Shown here: positions 46,361-57,203 of the stretch, piece by piece | How the letters are laid out: every line of letters begins with the position of its first letter | Numbering within the stretch: the stretch's first letter is position 1 | Origin: Alentia gelatinosa | Taxonomy: Eukaryota > Annelida > Polychaeta > Phyllodocida > Polynoidae | Assembly (NCBI GenBank): GCA_950022655.1 | Contig: OX465580.1 | Location: 3,891,122 to 3,955,121 of the forward strand | Direction: 5' to 3' | DNA length: 64,000 bases | Notes under the pieces: generated by a model | Told to the model about the DNA's origin: nothing | Seen by the model: only the letters and a program-made list of their open reading frames with translations | Database searches by the model: none | Position numbers and translations under genes: made by a program

Positions 46361-47387
46361 ACTACTCTTTATAGTATTCTTACTTCAACCATATGGCATT
46401 TTGATAACTCCGGGGCGGGGGAGGGCATGGGGTGCTAACTTGATTTTGATAAAATTAATCGGCAATTACCCGAGGTGCTTACCTAGTACTGAAGGGGAAT
46501 TGACGTTCCTATGAGCCTAGGACACTATGATTGTGCCCTAGGATAACAGAAAATAGTTCCGTAGTGAGTAGGAATCGGCGCGGGCAGAGGTACGGGCCGG
46601 GACCTGACCAGCAAGCAACGGGCTAGAGTGGCCCTACGGCCGGCCACTTGGGTGATTTCTAAATTCTATTGAGATTTGCATATAACTCAGGTAGGATGAT
46701 ATAAGTTCTATATATCAGCAAATAGAAAATGCAAAAAAAAATGGCATGTCACCATGCTAACTTTTATGGCAGGGCCATCTGAAAATGTAAGTGCTAACTA
46801 TTGGTGTCCATGGAAAAGTGCAATATTTCTACTTTGTTGTTAAATGACACTGATGTTCTATTGCTATCTTCAAATAATTCTGTATGTATAGTTGGGAACA
46901 TGTACAAATGAAAATGCTAAAGAATACTATGTCACCATGCTAATTTCTATGGGAAGGCCATCTGAAGAAGGTAAGTGCTTATCTATTGGTGTCTATGAGA
47001 AAGTGCTATATTTTCATGGCCCCAGATGGCAGCACCAGTGTTAAACCAGGGGGCGTTTCGATACCTACCCGCATTTGTCTTTAACTTTAAATTCAAATGA
47101 ATTACCAAAAGGTTGACAGGATAAACAACAGATTAAGATCATGAACAATGAATTTTTCTAAGACATTTATTTAACCTGGATAGCACTCAGCCTGTATATG
47201 ATGACTGGAATACCGTAGAATACAATGCAATCGCTGTTATTTCTATAGAAATAATGTGCATGGGTATTATAAACGTATTATGCTTATACACTCAGTGTAT
47301 ACAATGCTAAAGTATATGTTGCCAGGGGTATGTTTGGCTTCAGACATAGCTAAGCAGATAACGTGCGACACCAGCCAGTGAAAAAGG
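46361..47387. other. Intergenic with a 182-bp tandem duplication
   Basis: TGTCACCATGCTAACTTTTA and GGCCATCTGAAAATG..AAGTGC (46747-46828) recur in diverged form at 46929-47016. Nothing coding. Confidence 0.55.
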
Positions 47388-47562
47388 GCCTATTGCGGGG
47401 TTTTAGGCCTTTTCCTACTGAAATAACTGCTTACGCGGGGTTCCCACCTAAGCGGTGTGTGGGCTTACGCGGGGTTGGAATAAACATCTGATATAGAGAA
47501 GAATTTCCATTCCGAGCAAAACTGTCTGCTTACATGGGGTGTCCACTTACGCGGGGTGTTAG
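47388..47562. mobile_element. Family L relatives
   Basis: GCTTACGCGGGGTT and its variants occur four times within 175 bp (CACCTAAGCGG, CTTACATGGGGTGTCC, CCACTTACGCGGGGTG). Confidence 0.5.
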
Positions 47563-47685
47563 GAGGGTTCTAAGAACTGTACATCTAAGGAAAGGGAACC
47601 AAATTCAAAGACATAACAGAACATTCAAGAAGATGTTATCTACTCCAATGAACTTCGACACAACAAACTGCACATTATATTTTCA

Positions 47686-48252
47686 ACTTTTATTTTCAAT
47701 TCTCCTTGCCCAGGAGAGTCCCCACGAGGGAGACCTCCACGGGCGAGATATTGGACGAGAGGTCCTCAATCTCGTTCGATTTACCCTGTCCTCCGCAGGG
47801 ACAAAATAAGCCTGTAGGAGACTTTGGAGGAGACTTGAAAAAGAGGATGTGTATACAGGTGGTGACACATAGTGGCATTTTTGGGAAATAATTTCATCAT
47901 TTATGAATGTATGTAAATCTAAGTAAATAGCACAGTTATTCTCCATCATTAAAATCATAATAAATATATTTCCAATAGTTCAAATGAATTAAATAGCTTT
48001 TATTTGTTATTTTGAATCACTCACGATACCCCTAGACGTGTCATGCGCTACGACACTTTGGAGAGGCCCCAAGACAGTTTTCACGAGGTCTCCCCGCCCG
48101 AGGATAAAAGATAAAACGTAAATGGAGGAGAGCTCGTAGATCGTCGGCTACAACTCTCCTTCCCGACGATAAATTGAATTATCAAACCCAAACTCTCCTA
48201 GGACCTCCCCTTGGGTATTTCAAGTCTCCTCTGGCAAAAAATAAAACAGGGC
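47686..48252. mobile_element. Family J inverted-repeat element, copy 2
   Basis: ACTTTTATTTTCAATTCTCC on the left and GGCAAAAAATAAAACAGGGC on the right bound it. The central 300 bp are nearly the same as in copy 1, while the CTCC-rich flanks are diverged. Confidence 0.75.
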
Positions 48253-48340
48253 CCTGATATCAGAAAAGGTCTCAAGAGCCATCTGAGCTGACAATTGTCG
48301 ATATATAAAATTCACCAGGTAGCACCACTGTGAATGGTAG

Positions 48341-48471
48341 GATATGCCTTTAAATATTGGAAACATCCCAGTTCATACCTCTCTCTCTGTCTCTCTGTCT
48401 CTCTCCCTCTCTCTCTCTGTCTCTCTCTCTCACACTCTCTGTCTCTGTCTGTCTCTCTCTCTCTCTATATA

Positions 48472-48529
<58 letters not shown>

Positions 48530-48602
48530 CAGAGAGACAGAGAGACAGAGAGAGACAGAGAGAGACAGAGACATAGGAAGGATATGCCTTTAAATTTGGA
48601 AA
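48341..48602. repeat. Palindromic CT/TA/AG microsatellite flanked by a direct repeat
   Basis: CTCT/GTCT runs (48379-48465) lead into (TA)n (48466-48511), and then the complementary AGAG/ACAG run (48512-48572). The whole could fold into one long hairpin. GATATGCCTTTAAAT plus TGGAAA occurs on both outer sides (48341 and 48581) in direct orientation. Confidence 0.9.
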
Positions 48603-48606
48603 AAAA

Positions 48607-48740
48607 TTACAGGTAAATGGGACTGATGTTTGGTGAGGCGTACCCACCTGTATGTGGTGGCGCCAGTAGTACGGCGTAGTACGTCCGATACCAGAAGATA
48701 CCATATTTATATACAAATACTTGGTTGTTGTTGTATTTCT

Positions 48741-48798
<58 letters not shown>
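48607..48798 (-). repeat. Sequence related to 33194-33370 plus (TA)n
   Basis: Reading on the minus strand, ATGTAAGAAATACAA and GTATTTGTATATAAAT follow the (TA)n tract, as at 33370. Confidence 0.6.
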
Positions 48799-48799
<1 letters not shown>

Positions 48800-48966
48800 C
48801 CGTGTACGCCACCGCCACCGCCTTCTGCCCCGTCTCCAACCGCTCCCAATTCCTCCTCTGTGGTCTTCATTGAAGTCCGCTGTAACTCTTTAAATTTACA
48901 GGTGGGACAGCCTTCTCTATGTGACCGACCATCGTAGTCCAAGCCACAAGTGTCACACTTGCGCAT
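48799..48966 (-). CDS. Possible partial exon encoding a C-x2-C zinc-ribbon-like start
   Basis: From the ATG at 48966 (context TTACCATGC) the frame reads MRKCDTCGLDYDG.. with Cys pairs at residues 4/7 and 20/23, then an acidic and a Gly-rich stretch before it runs into a (TA)n tract at 48798. Two CXXC pairs about 12 residues apart suggest a zinc-binding knuckle. The frame is also open upstream to 49167, but that part looks non-coding. Sequence past the Gly stretch encodes only Tyr-Ile repeats, so a real exon would have to end near here; GT dinucleotides occur (GGCGTAC), none compelling. It could be a first exon or a transposon relic. I do not recognise the family. Confidence 0.25.
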
Positions 48967-49242
48967 GGTAACCAAAAGGTATACCAAAAACGGACAAAAG
49001 TCACTGAAAAGTCGACCAAAGTCGAGAAAAAAAATCTGAAGCGTGGTGGGTAGGCGGTGGCGGATCCCTGTAGAGTGAGGTCGATCCCTGGTCCTGCCTG
49101 TCCTTTTATGGTCTGGTATTCGATGCCCTCTGGTGTCAGGTTCCTGAGTTGTTGGTCCCTGGTCCATGAGCGCCGTGGTCCCCTGGTGATATTTTACTGG
49201 ACTACTATTTTATATGTCCATAAAGACTAGTCTTTATGATTC

Positions 49243-49244
49243 AC

Positions 49245-49317
<73 letters not shown>

Positions 49318-49378
49318 CAGAGACAGAGACAGAGACAGACAGACAGACAGACAGACAGAGACAGAGAAAGAGAAAGAG
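49243..49378. repeat. (TA)n / (GAGA)n / (CAGA)n microsatellite
   Basis: A tract of TA, then AG, then ACAG repeats; similar to the right half of 48466-48572. Confidence 0.95.
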
Positions 49379-51764
49379 AAGTGGTAAGGTACATATAACC
49401 ATACATTGAATATCTTCCCACGCATCTTCTATCGATATGGAAGGAAATACTAATGTATCCTATCATAAAAATAATTCTCTCCCACATGAAAATATCTCCA
49501 CTTAAGTGATGGCTCCAATCAATCATATGCGACAGAACTGTCTTGACAATTACAAAGGAGGTATACTAATAAAGCAGCATGATAAGATGTGGGACTGTGA
49601 GATGTATTATCTTAATACCCCTCGCATAGGATAGAAGGCAAAGGGAACAAAATAGAATCTGGCAAGGTGCCATTACAGTAATTGAATTTCTGGAGTGGAG
49701 ATATGACATTTCGCTAGCTTTTTCTTGGCAGTAGATTTAAGGATGGGAGTATTGCTCAGCAGACGATATTCATCCCACATCCCTTCTGAAGTAAAGGCTT
49801 GGAAAACCCGTTTACTGTACGTGACTCTCGTGTGATCTCCACTCTCCTAGCAGAGGTTCTGCGCTCTACTTCCTGTGGCCACACATTATGACTTCTACTT
49901 TGAGTACCTTTAAGATATCAACATGTGTGCAACAGAAATCTCAATTGATTGAACTGAGTTTTTAATTTGCTTCTACATAGAATTCTATTGAATCTTCACT
50001 CGTGTTTTAGAAGTCAAATATTTTGCCTAGCTTTTGACATGATTTCTCAGAAAGTATGTCAAAAATGAGAACAGATAAATTATCTCAATAGTTGCAAAAT
50101 ATATCTAACAATAAATTCAATAATTTCTAGTTTGATATCCTACCTTTTGCAAATTTGTATATTTTTTACATCCGAAATTATGAGACTCTTTGTATATCAA
50201 GTGAAAAATAACTAGTTTCCAGTCCCCAATATGGTTGCACGGCTTTTAGTAGAGATCCTGCACTCTCTTCCTGTGGCCGCTTATATCTCTGCCCCAACCT
50301 GCTTTTGGGGGCCCAAATCTGCCCCATCTGCCAATTTTTAAAATATCCTTAATTCTTAGCACTTTGGTGATTATTTTGTGGTTTACTTGTCAATAAAGAT
50401 GCACATATTTATATGGTAGATAATATCCACTCATTTGTGTTATCCGTTATGTCAAATCAGATATGGTCATAGACCCTCCAGACATTACTAAACTCCCTAA
50501 TATCGCCCCGGGTAAGTAAAGGTTCCGCTCCTGACTGGCTGGCCGCACCACAACCGCATGAACCAGTTTTCCGATTTATAATTGGAGAAACTGAATATAA
50601 TCTCAGATTTACATGTAGAAATAGCTGAAATTTCAATCTCTGGCATCGGATTTCCAATTTGAAGATTTATGAAAACCGGTAAACTGCAAAAATTGTGGGA
50701 TATGGGTAAAGGTCTATGATTGTACCACGATGGCAACCACCGAACACCGGATCCTGTAAACAGACTGAATTATGGGATACCTCAATAGGGTCTATACTGA
50801 TTACTTTCTTCAGCGGAAAGCATGTGTTGTAACGTTTTGTTTGTCAACATGTCACATGTGCTCTTTGGAAGGGGCAGTCTACTCAACTGTGGATTCACAA
50901 CATAAAGTGGTTAAATCTAAAAAAGAAACAGCTGGATTGTCTCTGAAGCTCATTTAACAATCCCTATATTTCTCAAATCATAATGTATGAGTTAGGGAAT
51001 GTAAATACGACGTGCGATCGGCGAGCGACTGCTGGTATGTGACGGCATTCTCTCGGCGGGCGGGCGGCGTGTGAGTTAATTTATTCCGGTCAACTTCAAA
51101 GGAAGGAATCCACTGGTCAATGTTAGTCACATGTTGTCTAATTAGGTCACTGATTGGTGCTTATTAAGACAAAGAGAGGCGGGAAACGTTCTGAGCCAAT
51201 CTGAATGTCTGGCTTAGTATTGTTTGGGTGCCTGTGGAGGGGAACCAGTGTGAGTTATGTTACAGTGGTGTCCTCTGGTGTGATTTTTTGGCATTGATGT
51301 TAGAGAGTGCCTGTGGTGGCGCTCCCTAAGTGTTTTGTGTGGAAGTATGTTTATGGTTTGTCCAGGCCTGTGTTGTGTTCTGGACCATACCAGCAGTTTC
51401 AAATGCGTACATTCTCGTCAGGCTATGGTGGCTGATCACATGAATTTCGCCCTCTCGGTTCGGAGGATTATTCTTAGTGTTTCAAGTTTAGAAGTGGTTT
51501 AGAGGAAAAAGTTGTAGAATTCCGTCACATTTCAGTCGCCTCTTGGGTGAGGGGTAGGGAAAGGTTCAAAGTGTGGTAAAAAAGATTTCGCTATGGTTCG
51601 TATGTCTCCTCGTTCCCGGTGGGGTGTGGGGGACAGATTCTAGCATAATGTATGAGTTGTTTGAGTTTCATAACTTTTGACAGATGCCAGACAGATGCCA
51701 GTTTTCATAACTATGTACATGAATGTAGAGATGTACTGCTGGATGGAATTTGGATTGTACACCA
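49379..51764. other. Intergenic, nothing coding recognised
   Basis: The largest stretch with little repeat content. TAGCAGAGGTTCTGCGCTC..CTTCCTGTGGCC (49848) recurs diverged at 50248. GCCCCGGGTAAGTAAAGG near 50504 looks like a plus-strand splice donor but has no exon I can support. A CpG-rich patch is at 51010-51070. Confidence 0.4.
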
Positions 51765-51767
51765 TAA

Positions 51768-52165
51768 GGCCACTAAAAAAAACAACTTGTTTCTCATCAC
51801 CCAGCCATGAAAAATATGATTTCTTTTTTTTTTTTTGCTGGAGCAAAGATGGCTTAAGAGTGTCATAAAATGGGCTTTAGACATACAGTAAAACCCTGCG
51901 TAAGCAGTCACCTTCCGTTCCGGGCCAAAGTGCCCACTTATGCGGGGTGTCTGCATATGCAGGGTTTTTAGATTCATACTGTTTATACATTGAAAGCATC
52001 CCTGGCGTGAGGAGCTTTAATTTGATACCAAATACACATACTTTTCCTAATTTCTATCAAGGTTCATCTTATTTTAACCAAAAAAGAAAAAACAAAAAAA
52101 ACTTCTCAAATCGTTTTTGCAGATGCGCGCGGTGATGAGAAACAAGTGGGTTTTTTTGAGTGGCC
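51768..52165. mobile_element. Family K PIF/Harbinger-like MITE, TAA duplication, copy 2
   Basis: GGCCACTAAAAAAAACAACT on the left and TTTTTTTGAGTGGCC on the right are inverted, with TAA on both sides (51765-51767 and 52166-52168). CTTGTTTCTCATCACC lies inside each end. The centre holds the family L sequence (GTAAAACCCTGCGTAAGC). No transposase. Confidence 0.8.
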
Positions 52166-52168
52166 TAA

Positions 52169-52620
52169 TATAAAACCATCTGTAAAGATGAATCATATGC
52201 TAAATTACCAATACCGAAACCCCCCCAAAAAACATAAAAATAGAGCAAGCTTGGGGGAAAGGCTATCAGAATTGTCTCCAAATATGTATGTTTTTCATTG
52301 TAAACAGGGTACATTGGAAGTTAATAGCTGAAATGAACAAGGATATATAAGATGAGATGTGTAATGGAGATATTCCCCTGATTACAAGAATTGTTAACCA
52401 AGCTGAAGCTAGTTTAAGTACTTTATAAGAACATTATTGATAATGATGTTTTGGGTTACAACTGAGATGAATAACTGACTCATGATACTGAAAGAAGATA
52501 TGTAATTTTCTATATGCCTTAATAAAGGGAGCTAAGCTCATTAAAAAAAAAATAATAATAAATAAAATTAATTCAGTCTGAAATGTTGGCTGGTTCCCCC
52601 TGTCGTTAGCAGTTAGCCGG
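52169..52620. other. Intergenic, AT-rich
   Basis: No gene or repeat recognised. Confidence 0.4.
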
Positions 52621-52960
52621 CGTATGACGTCACTAGGTTGAGGCAGAGATTACCGCTAACACCGGGACAGATCTGCTGGGAGAGTGTATGATCTGCTGAG
52701 TGTCTCTGCGCACGTGCAGCTCCACCGGAAGTCACGTGACTGCTTCCTGTCGTCTTGCCAATAGATATAAATCATGTCTTCTCCATAGTCTCCCCAAAAG
52801 CCTCCCATTGACTTGGTAAAATCTGTGAAAGAGCTTTCAGAAATATATATCCTGCTGAGGTATTTGCACTCCACAGGATTCGCCTATATCTCAAATTAAT
52901 GGGCTTAGACTAAGGCGTACGCTGGTTCCCCGGTCATCCGCTAGGGGGCTCGGCGGAATT
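52621..52960. promoter_or_regulatory. Promoter-like block with CRE, ETS, E-box and CTCF-like motifs
   Basis: TGACGTCA (52625-52632), CACGTG (52711-52716 and 52733-52738), ACCGGAAGT (52724-52732), a CCAAT (52758-52762) and TATAAAT (52766-52772) lie within 150 bp. CCGCTAGGGGGCTCGGCGG (52938-52956) resembles a CTCF core and sits in a phrase (GCTGGTTCCC..CATCCG) repeated at 62678. A minus-strand 72-codon open frame overlaps (52656-52874); I cannot assign it. A real promoter here is plausible but unproven. Confidence 0.3.
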
Positions 52961-52974
52961 AGGGGGAACAGTCG

Positions 52975-53150
52975 TCATGTTTTTAGTCGCCTAGTGTGAA
53001 CACCAAGTTATGGCACCCCCTGACAACTATTGGCCAGACGATCTACAGTCGTCACGTTTTTAGTCGTCTAGTGTAAACGCCAGGTTAGAACACCACCTGA
53101 CGACTATTGGCTAGACGATCTACAGTCACCACGCACTTAGTCGTCTAGTT
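52975..53150 (-). repeat. Dispersed family E units, reverse orientation, interrupted
   Basis: Two units (GTCGCCTAGTGTGAACACC; GTCTAGTGTAAACGCCAGG; ACGATCTACAGTC) match the 77-bp satellite in reverse. A third is cut after GTCGTCTAGT (53150). Its continuation GTAAACGCCATGTTACC resumes at 53684, after two inserted elements. Confidence 0.8.
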
Positions 53151-53535
53151 TATTACCCACCTATTACGGAGTCTCCATAGGAAACATATAGGGCACCTGG
53201 AATTAGCTACCCGGAGATTCTGGCATGTCAGAATCCCCTGCAGGAGATTCCGGAAAAAGGTCCCTGCCAAAATGAGGTCAATACATAATGTACTTCAAAA
53301 TAAGTTTATTTAATGTTTATTCAATATTATAATCAGTCACAATAATCTCATTTACCATCAGAAATCATTGTTTTGCAGACCAAAAACTCAGAAAAATAGC
53401 AAACTATATTACGGGCGTAAGCATACACCAAATGACCACCATCCTTGACAATGCTGTGGCATTATGGTGTAATCTAGAACTTTATGTACTTATTAGGCAA
53501 TAAACATGTTATTAATCTTGTAGGTGGGTAATAAA
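53149..53535. mobile_element. Inverted-repeat element inserted in a family E unit
   Basis: TTTATTACCCACCTA and TAGGTGGGTAATAAA form a perfect 15-bp terminal inverted pair. The interior is AT-rich with no coding sequence. Confidence 0.7.
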
Positions 53536-53536
53536 T

Positions 53537-53681
53537 ACAATAATGATTGGTTTTGTATAAGAGTGTCCGCAATCTACTCCTAGCTGACGATGTAATATCC
53601 TCGCTAATCGCTCGGATATTACTACGCGTCAACTACTCGGAGATTACGGTCACTCGTACACAAAACCAGTCATTATTGTGT
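53537..53681. mobile_element. Palindromic element beside it
   Basis: ACAATAATGATTGGTTTTGT pairs with ACAAAACCAGTCATTATTGT. Pairing continues to the tip GGATATTAC/GTAATATCC around CTCGCTAATCGC. Same hairpin design as family D, with unrelated arms. Confidence 0.65.
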
Positions 53682-53819
53682 ATGTAAACGCCATGTTACC
53701 GTGTGCGACGCCTCTCAAACAGTATGGGAGGTAGAGCTCGTGTCTCTTGATATTATCTCATCTATTTCATATATTGCTGCATGTAATCGCAGACCTCCCT
53801 ATAGAGTGTCCTCTGATAT

Positions 53820-53935
53820 GATTATATATACCTATGAGAGTATAACCTACGCTCACCGCCCACTGCTCCCCGCGCAGTATGCATAATGTACGTCACACTG
53901 TGACGTATGTACTTGACAGACCAGCCAATCAGCGT
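53820..53935. mobile_element. Family C fragment
   Basis: TATATATACCTATGAGAGTA, then CTCACCGCCCACTGCTCCCC and GTACGTCACACTGTGACGTA, parallel 2395-2500. The terminal palindrome is missing. Confidence 0.45.
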
Positions 53936-54045
53936 GGAGTCGATGTAGAAGTCTTATGTCGATCTAGAATGATGTCTTATTTTCGGTTTTTGAGGAACAT
54001 GATGATAGGGGAAAAGGATGGCTATAGGCGAACCCTTTTCAGGTA

Positions 54046-54212
54046 GAACAATGGCATTCCCGTATTTATATATAAGGGTAATGCCATGTAGCATTCCAAA
54101 AGATACAATAGGGCCAAATGCCATATGCATTCCTGTAGATACAACAGGGCAATGTTGTATGGCATTCCCATAGATAAAATAGGGGCCAATGGCATATGAC
54201 ATTCCTAGAGAT
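54046..54212. repeat. Short tandem repeat, about 37-bp unit, 4 copies
   Basis: AATGCCATATGCATTCC and AGATACAATAGGGCC-type phrases repeat four times with small length changes. Confidence 0.7.
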
Positions 54213-54214
54213 AG

Positions 54215-54310
54215 GACTATCGTAAAACTGGATATGTTTTAATCTTGGCCACCGTATGCCACAACTGGAGTTTGGCATAGTGACTTCATCGGGTGATAAT
54301 ATCCCGTCGA
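54215..54310. mobile_element. Family D left-arm relic
   Basis: ATCGTAAAACTGGATATGTT and AATCTTGGCCACCGTATGCC match the left arm of copies 2 and 4. The tip and right arm are replaced by unrelated sequence after CATCGGGTGATAATATC. Confidence 0.6.
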
Positions 54311-54668
54311 GCGCGTCTGCTCCGATCGATGTAGGCGATACCCCGGCACCCAGAAGGCCCTCGGTTATAACGTGTTGACGGCTGTCAGTCGCTCGGGCTT
54401 GTGACTATTTGAACTGGAGCTGCTGGAAAATGGGAGTCTAGTACACCCAAGCATAACTCCAGTATAAATAAAATCCTAAAACAAAAAAAATATGGCATTC
54501 TTATGGGTATGGCACGACAATACCTTTTTGGTTCCTTCTCAGATTTTTTTTCTTCAAATTTAGTTGTAAATCTTTAACAATATGGATCCCAGAGGCCTTC
54601 AATACTGAGGCCTGAAAGAGTAACATGTGCATGTGAGTCGTGTGTAGCTGTTAAATGGATGCTTGGTG

Positions 54669-55396
54669 AAGTGGGATTCATGTACCTAACGAGGTCTTTG
54701 TCTGAGACAAATCCTGCTGAGATTCATGTACCTCACAGGGTGTGTGTCTGAGACAAATCCTGCTGAGATTCATGTACCTCACAGGGTGTGTGTCTGAGAC
54801 AAATCCTGCGGAGATTCATGTACCTCACAGGGTGTTTGTCTGAGACAAATCCTGCTGAGATTCATGTACCTCAGAGGGTGTGTGTCTGAGACAAATCCTG
54901 CTGAGGTTCATGTTCCTCACAGGGTGTGTGTCTGAGACAAATCCTGCTGAGATTCATGTACCTCACAGGGTGTTTGTCTGAGACAAATCCTGCTAAGATT
55001 CATGTACCTCACAGGGTGCGTGTCTGAGACAAATCCTGCTGAGATTCATGTACGTCACAGGGTGTGTGTCTGAGACAAATCCTGCTGAGATTCATGTAAC
55101 CCACAGGGTGTTTGTCTGAGACATATCCTGCTGAGATTCACGTACCTTACAGAGTGTTTGACTGAGACAAATCCTGCTCAGATTCATGTACCTCACAGGG
55201 TGTTTTTCTGACACAAATCCTGCTGAGATTCTGTACTCGAACACAATTTCTTTGTCTAAATTATAGGATTTCATTTTCTTGAGACATGTCCCTCCCCCCT
55301 GTAATTGTTAAAAATATTTCCCCCTTAAAGGAACAGAATCGCATGAGATTTAATTGCCTGTGAGGTACATGAATCCCACCATATGAATCCCGCTTT
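54669..55396. mobile_element. Family G element with a 46-bp array, reverse orientation
   Basis: GTGGGATTCATGTACCT on the left and GTGAGGTACATGAATCCCAC on the right end mark the element. It carries about 12 units of the 46-bp repeat in the opposite orientation to 8786-9160 (54690-55235). Confidence 0.8.
54690..55235 (-). repeat. 46-bp minisatellite, about 12 units
   Basis: GAGACAAATCCTGCTGAGAT recurs every 46 bp, alternating irregularly between GGGTGTGTGTCT and GGGTGTTTGTCT versions. Confidence 0.9.
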
Positions 55397-56016
55397 ACAG
55401 GGTCATTTTTGTCAGACAAATGGACCAGCTGCGACTATGTACCTGCCCTAGCCAATAGGAGGCCAGCAAGCATGATAACACCCCTCACCTCAAGGGCACT
55501 TGAGTCCCAAGGTGATTGTTCAATGTGACTATGTCTGAGATCTACAAGATGTGTCCTCCCATGTGAATCAATGTCACCATTTTTCCTTGAGACTGATAAA
55601 AGCAGTTTGCCATGAGAGTTTTGTACCACAGGAGAATTGTCTGAGACTAGGAGACAGGTGTGAAATACACCCGTCTCAGGCACGTGTGTCTCTCACTTAA
55701 TTGCACCTCAGCAATTTCACGCTTGTCAGACTACCTTGTGAATCTTGGAATAGAAAGTAGAGACCAGAAACTAGAAAACTAGGAGCTCGACACTAGAAGC
55801 AAGGTTAGGTCCCACCCCTTTGTCTATTATTCTGATATAATTCTTACATAACAAAACCAAACAAATTAGATAAATTGGGAATATAAGTAGTTATAATATT
55901 TGGATAGTGCAATCATGCAATAAGGATGCATAATTAATCCGGGGGAATAAATTTAATAGAATAAATCTACTCGCTGAATAGCTCTACTTTGTAACACTGT
56001 ACCGTTGATGCTTGCT
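55397..56016. other. Intergenic, nothing recognised
   Basis: Some GAGAC/GTCTC wording continues to about 55740 and may be a decayed family G copy (CTGAGACTAGGAGACAGGTG). No gene. Confidence 0.35.
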
Positions 56017-56019
56017 TAT

Positions 56020-56267
56020 GTTTTATGAGAAATAATGAATAGATTTACACCATTTTTTCACAATTAATAAAAAATACCATGTTCATTATTATACTCTGTG
56101 GGTATTCGATAAGTAACTATAGTAACTGGTATCTAAAGGTTGCTAAGTGACGCCCATACGACAAACAGACACCATACGGCGATAGTCTCGTCCCCTTGGG
56201 GTTTATAGAGGTATTATGCCTCGTCCTATAGTGCCTGTGCTCTCCAATCAGGCTCGGACAGAAAGAG
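56020..56267. mobile_element. Family P1 TTAA-type MITE, right-half copy without array
   Basis: Nearly identical to 11727-11978 (ATGAGAAATAATGAATAGAT ... GGCTCGGACAGAAAGAG), followed by TTAA (56268-56271). The left terminus and the 34-bp array are absent. Confidence 0.75.
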
Positions 56268-56432
56268 TTAAATCACTAACACCACAAATCTCCTTACTGA
56301 CCATTCAGTCTTAAGTAATCCTTTCCTGTTCACGGTGTAAGAAATCCTGGCGTATTCCCTCCATGTGCTCTCTGAATGAGAGCGCGTTTCATGAATGTCA
56401 TTTTTCTAGGAACTCAAGGAGTAGAACAGCCT

Positions 56433-56731
56433 GGGACCTGTTTCAGTAGTCTTGTGACATTACGCCTAGACAGACATCAACAGCGGCACCAACAGTGCAA
56501 GCAACAGCGGAAAAAGACTAGCAAATATCTGAAGATCGAAGTGGCCAATCTTCTTCATATTTGGAAAGATTATAGATTAGATGTATCCCCTACTCATTTC
56601 AAAGTGTCATTGCTTAATTCCTATGAGAAGTGAGTGAAACTCCGTGTGTCATCGACTGCAATCTTGTGATCTGTCCATATGGTGTCACAGACGCCATCTA
56701 GAAATGTCACGAAACTACTGAAACAGGTCCC
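56433..56731. mobile_element. Family I inverted-repeat element, single copy
   Basis: GGGACCTGTTTCAGTAGTCT on the left and ACTACTGAAACAGGTCCC on the right are inverted repeats. The interior (CAACAGCGGCACCAACAGTG, CTTAATTCCTATGAGAAGTG) matches 45901-46200. Confidence 0.8.
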
Positions 56732-57203
56732 TGTTCTCAAGCATACACCAACTATCGAGGCGACCTCACTCCAGGTAGACCGAGGCCTCCGGCACCTGCA
56801 AAGTGTTCTATTGGCCGCAGAGCAGCGAGTAACGCTCACCTGTCTCTCGTCTAGGTGTTATCTTCCTACTCTGCCGCTCGCCGCGGAGCAACACTCTGAT
56901 ATACTCAACCCAACAACGTCCTTCTCAATCATCTGTACATCATGCGACCAACAACCTTCCTTATAGGGAGCACCTGTGGATTCTTTACCTTTCTGACTAA
57001 CACAATTTATTATTATCTTGTCTTAACTTGGTTTACTTTATGCTATAACACACACATAATCATTACAGTTCCTTAGCAATTTTCGTACAAGCACATAGTG
57101 CAAAAGATGGCTTCCAAGCAGGACACAGAATCTGCTTGGAGATTGAAACTCCCAATAAACCCCTAACAGCTTACTACATAACTAACACTCACTCTGTGCG
57201 CTA
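56732..57203. other. Intergenic repeat related to 43010-44240
   Basis: GGCCTCCGGCACCTGCAA and CGTACAAGCACATAGTGCAA have counterparts at 43049 and 44223. The nature of the repeat is unknown; a plus-strand 95-codon open frame lacks a recognisable domain. Confidence 0.4.

Noticed and set aside
50500..50520. GGGTAAGT splice-donor match
   Set aside because: There is no open exon upstream on the plus strand; single donor matches are common by chance.
52656..52874. 72-codon minus-strand frame next to ETS/E-box motifs
   Set aside because: It looks slightly protein-like, but I recognise no family and see no splice structure, so I mention it only under the regulatory block.
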